NCBI GenBank assembly: GCA_030248135.1
Contig: JASANC010003645.1
Location: 100,357 to 164,356 of the forward strand
Source: Theristus sp. LFF4_11
Lineage: Eukaryota; Nematoda; Chromadorea; Monhysterida; Xyalidae
Length of the DNA: 64,000 nt
Direction of reading: 5' to 3'
This document shows, one piece after another, positions 61,086-64,000 of this stretch. Each line of letters begins with the position of its first letter. The stretch's first letter is position 1. Under the pieces are notes generated by a model that saw only the letters and a list, made by a program, of their open reading frames with translations, searched no databases and was not told the origin of the DNA. Both the position numbers and the translations under genes were made by a program.

Positions 61086-64000
61086 ATGAGTTTCAAACCC
61101 ATTTTGATCTTACTTTTCACAATTTTCATCATTCCACCCACTCACTCCGAAGGTTCGCCCGAGCAACGTCGTCGGCTGTTCAAAGATCTGACTGCAAATT
61201 ACAGCCGTGAACTGAGACTTGGCCAATCGTCTGCTGTGATCACGCTCGATCCGGCCTTGTACAGCATCATTTCGGTGGTGTGTCGTTATGTGGCTCAGTT
61301 TTATGTGATTGATTGTTTCAGAATTTGATTTGCGGAAAAAAATTTACTTTTACAAAATGTTCATTTTGAAGAATTCGAAATGTCTGGTTAATTTTTTTAG
61401 GACGAAGCCCGCGAGTCGCTCGTGTTTGCGCAATGGTTCGAGATGGTACGGTCCAAACTTTTCCCAGGATTTGAACTTTGGCCATGGAAGATTGTAAAAA
61501 AACTTCCCTTCTCACTTTCAAAACTCCGGAAAATCACTTGTGTCCAAAATTTTAGAAATGGCGCGACGACCAACTCCGTTGGGAGCCGTCGGAATACGGC
61601 GGAATCAAACGCATCCGGTTGCTGCAGTCGGTCGTTTGGATGCCTGACATCACCATTTATCAACTGTCAGTCGGTTTCCTCTCACGAAATTTTCTTTGTT
61701 TTATTTTAAGTGGGTGAGAGAGTGGCTGCATTTGAATGAATGACTTCGTAAATCTGGAATGACCTCCTAATTGCGGATGACACCGAAAAACGAACGTTTG
61801 TGTGATCGTGGGCATGGTGGTAATTGTGACGTGACGTGACGTGACGTGACGTGACGTGACGTGACGTGACGTGACGTGACGTGACGTGACGTGACGTGAC
61901 GTGACGTGACGTGACGTGACGTGACGTGGGTGGCGTGACGTGACGTGACTTGTGTGACACAGATAATTGTTGGTTGCAGTCTTGAGATCAACCGACCAGC
62001 CGACATTTCCTCCTCGTTCCTGACGATTTCCAACGACGGCACTGTGTTCCTGTCGCGCACCGAGCAAATGACGGTGCACTGCGCTTTTGAGGTACACACC
62101 ATGCGCGCTGCAGGCTTTGCTGTGTATTGACTGGCTTGATGCAGTGCAGTCAATTGGTCGATGTCAGATCGTGTTTTTTCTTTGCAAATTCTAAAGTTTT
62201 GAACTGCTCGATTACTTCACAAGTGGCGTCGACCAATCAACGCCGAAAAAACGTGCTTTTTTTCTTTTCATGAAATTTGAGTGCAGGTCGGAGACTTCCC
62301 TCACGACAAGCAAGCGTGCAATATGACCTATGTCACTTGGGCGTATCCAGCCTCCGATGTTGTCCTGATTGCTAAACACAAACCACGCGCCAGAGATAAG
62401 CACTTCCAGCAGAATTCAGGCTGGTTTACATTGGATATCACATTGACCAGTGTTTTTATTTTCAACGTCGCCTGGCACGGTAACATAACATCCGTCTGTG
62501 CTGGTCATCATGTTTGATTGGGCTGTGCAGCCCGGGCCTTGTCGTACTGACGAGCCTGGGGGCCCGCGGTATGCGCTTACCAGGCGAAACCGCAAGAAAC
62601 AGTGCTTGCACGTTGTAATACAACAGCACACAAGCACCAGTACTGCTGTGGACAACTCTGTCCCGCGTCTGGTTTGTTTTGTGTGTACGCACTGTTTCGC
62701 TGATGTTTCAGCCAGACATAACATCCGTCTGTGCTGGTCATCATGTTTGATTGGGCTGTGCAGCCCGGGCCTTGTCGTACTGACGAGCCTGGGGGCCCGC
62801 GGTATGCGCTTACCAGGCGAAACCGCAAGAAACAGTGCTTGCACGTTGTAATGGTCTTCTATCCACTATTTTTTAGCAAATCTTCTGTTAGAAAATTTTT
62901 CTAGACAGCCCAAAATCCTTGAATAAGTTCGTGGCACAATTGAATAACTCCGCCATTTGTTGATTGATCACTGATCCGAAATTTAAAAAAAAGTGTTCCA
63001 TTTTCACCAAAAATTCAGAATGGAATCTGCTCGGGTTTCGTTGCGAGGAACAATTGGTCGACTACGGTGCGTCGCATGGCCAGTGGTACGAGGTGTCCTA
63101 TGAGATCAGCATCCAACGCAAACCGTTCTATTACATCATCACACTGATTGTGCCGTCGTTCTTCATAACAACACTGGCGTTGATGGGTTCGATTGTCTTA
63201 ATTTAGTTTTTGATTCATTTTTTGAAACTTAGAACGCTGTTTAGCGCCCGATTTTGATACACCGTCACCCACAGTTGTTTGATTTCCCAGACGTAACGTA
63301 TTTCTTTCATTTTGAACCGGTGTGGCGAAAACATGCTATTTCTGTTTTCTTCACTGAGACAACAGTCCATTCAACAGTTTGTCAGTAAATTTGTGGTTAG
63401 CAAGTTTCAACAGACTTGTAGACTCATTTTGTGGATCTTTCTGCTCCGTTCCATTTCAGGCGTTTTCTCACCGTCTCATTCGTCTCACGTTCGTGCTGAG
63501 AAAGTCTCAATTGGCCTGACCGCTCTATTGACCATGGCCGTCATTCTGATGATCGTGTCTGATTTGATGCCGAAAAACGCAAAGTCATTCCCGAAACTGG
63601 GTAAGTTTGTTTTTTTTCCGGCAAAAAATTTCACAGCTGTAATCATTGAATGAAACAATGAAACTCCTCCAAATGAATCGTTTCCAATCAGTGGGACGTA
63701 AACAAGAACGCTAGAGACGTTGTGCAGGCACGTTCATTCTGGTTGAGATCTGCATCATGGCAGCCGCCACGGCGATCGCAGTCGGTGTGATGATGTTCCA
63801 CGGAAGATCCAGGTTCCAACGTCAAATACCGCCGTTCGCAAAGCGACTGCTGATGCCGAAACAGTTCGAGGCAGCCAGGGAACAACGGGAGCTGCAGGAA
63901 TTCGGCTGTCAGCCACTGGTAGCAGCTTGCTTGACTGAATTTGAGTTCGACTGTGACCACAGCGTACCGAGAAACTATAGCTATTCAATTTTGCGAAAAC
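61086..64000 (+). CDS. Nicotinic acetylcholine receptor-type Cys-loop subunit (3' truncated)
   Basis: Subunit of a pentameric ligand-gated cation channel. Exons: 61086-61277, 61401-61445, 61556-61665, 61980-62091, 62287-62449, 63019-63186, 63460-63600, 63728 to window end; phases agree. Signal peptide MSFKPILILLFTIFIIPPTH. Ligand-domain strings FAQWFEM, KWRDDQLRWEPSEYGGIK and VVWMPDITIYQ (WxPD). The Cys loop has the exact 13-residue spacing (CAFEVGDFPHDKQAC). TM1 PFYYIITLIVPSFFITTLAL. TM2 AEKVSIGLTALLTMAVILMI, whose Glu-Lys entry predicts cation selectivity. TM3 TFILVEICIMAAATAIAVGV. Then a long cytoplasmic loop, open at the window edge. The loop C region (LLGFRCEEQLVDYG) lacks the adjacent Cys pair of alpha subunits, so this is a non-alpha or divergent subunit. 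The donor after DITLT is inferred. Confidence 0.9.
61826..61949 (+). repeat. (GTGAC)n pentanucleotide satellite
   Basis: About twenty perfect GTGAC units to 61928, then a few interrupted ones, in the intron before the Cys-loop exon. It creates overlapping ACGTGACGT palindromes. Confidence 0.95.
62484..62852 (+). repeat. Two exact 136-bp direct repeats, GC-rich
   Basis: 62484-62619 and 62717-62852 are identical by eye, starting CATAACATCCGTCTGTGCTG and ending GCACGTTGTAAT, separated by 97 bp. Inside are GC-rich palindromic stretches (GCCCGGGC, GGGGGCCCGCGG), unlike the AT-rich intron around them. Likely a mobile element duplicated with its flank. Confidence 0.85.

Noticed and set aside
61660..62153. 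Minus-strand frames with SRHVTSRHVT repeats
   Set aside because: They are translations of the GTGAC microsatellite in the opposite strand.

Overview
The window is eukaryotic genomic DNA from a small-gene, intron-rich invertebrate animal. Genes are split into many short exons (20-450 bp, many introns 50-400 bp, acceptors mostly TTTCAG or TTGCAG), and most recognisable proteins are animal ones. A nematode or other ecdysozoan is my best guess, from the intron and acceptor style, the Patched-related gene and the compact gene order; the sequence alone does not settle it. I rebuilt exons by joining GT-AG sites whose codon phases agree, so gene models are inferences supported by phase and family similarity.

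Layout. 1-5.4 kb (+): 3' part of a ZER1-type CUL2 ubiquitin-ligase receptor. 6.5-11.3 kb (-): two cytochrome b561 genes; a third paralogue with the same intron phases lies at 22.9-24.8 kb (-). 12.6-13.9 kb: two small unrecognised genes. 15.6-16.4 kb: a hAT-like element with 8-bp target duplication. 16.7-19.8 kb (-): a nine-or-more-exon DDE transposase gene with one frameshift. 20-22.6 kb: coding fragments and dispersed repeats. 25.1-27.5 kb (-): EXOSC4/RRP41 and, 111 bp upstream on the same strand, a TIMM10B exon. 29.0-32.8 kb (-): GDP-L-fucose synthase, with a SINE-like element, palindromic MITEs and a foldback element in its introns. 34.5-35.9 kb (-): a UBE2L3-type ubiquitin-conjugating enzyme. 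36.0-39.0 kb: an island of transposable elements that includes a 321-codon intact ORF between near-identical 139-bp inverted repeats. 39.5-45.1 kb (-): a 1190-aa Patched-domain protein. 45-51 kb: gene-poor. 51.2-53.5 kb (+): an unrecognised Cys-rich single-pass membrane protein. 55.5-60.6 kb (+): a complete 732-aa organic anion transporter (SLCO/OATP). 61.1-64.0 kb (+): a nicotinic-type Cys-loop receptor subunit, cut by the window end.

The host genes are housekeeping and membrane genes with no evident shared pathway; they do not form a functional cluster. The CYB561 trio is a local gene-family expansion, and TIMM10B-EXOSC4 may be co-transcribed. The most unusual content is mobile: several distinct terminal-inverted-repeat families, a foldback element with a 9-bp duplication nested in a MITE, and the single-ORF TIR element at 37.6-39.0 kb whose protein I cannot assign.
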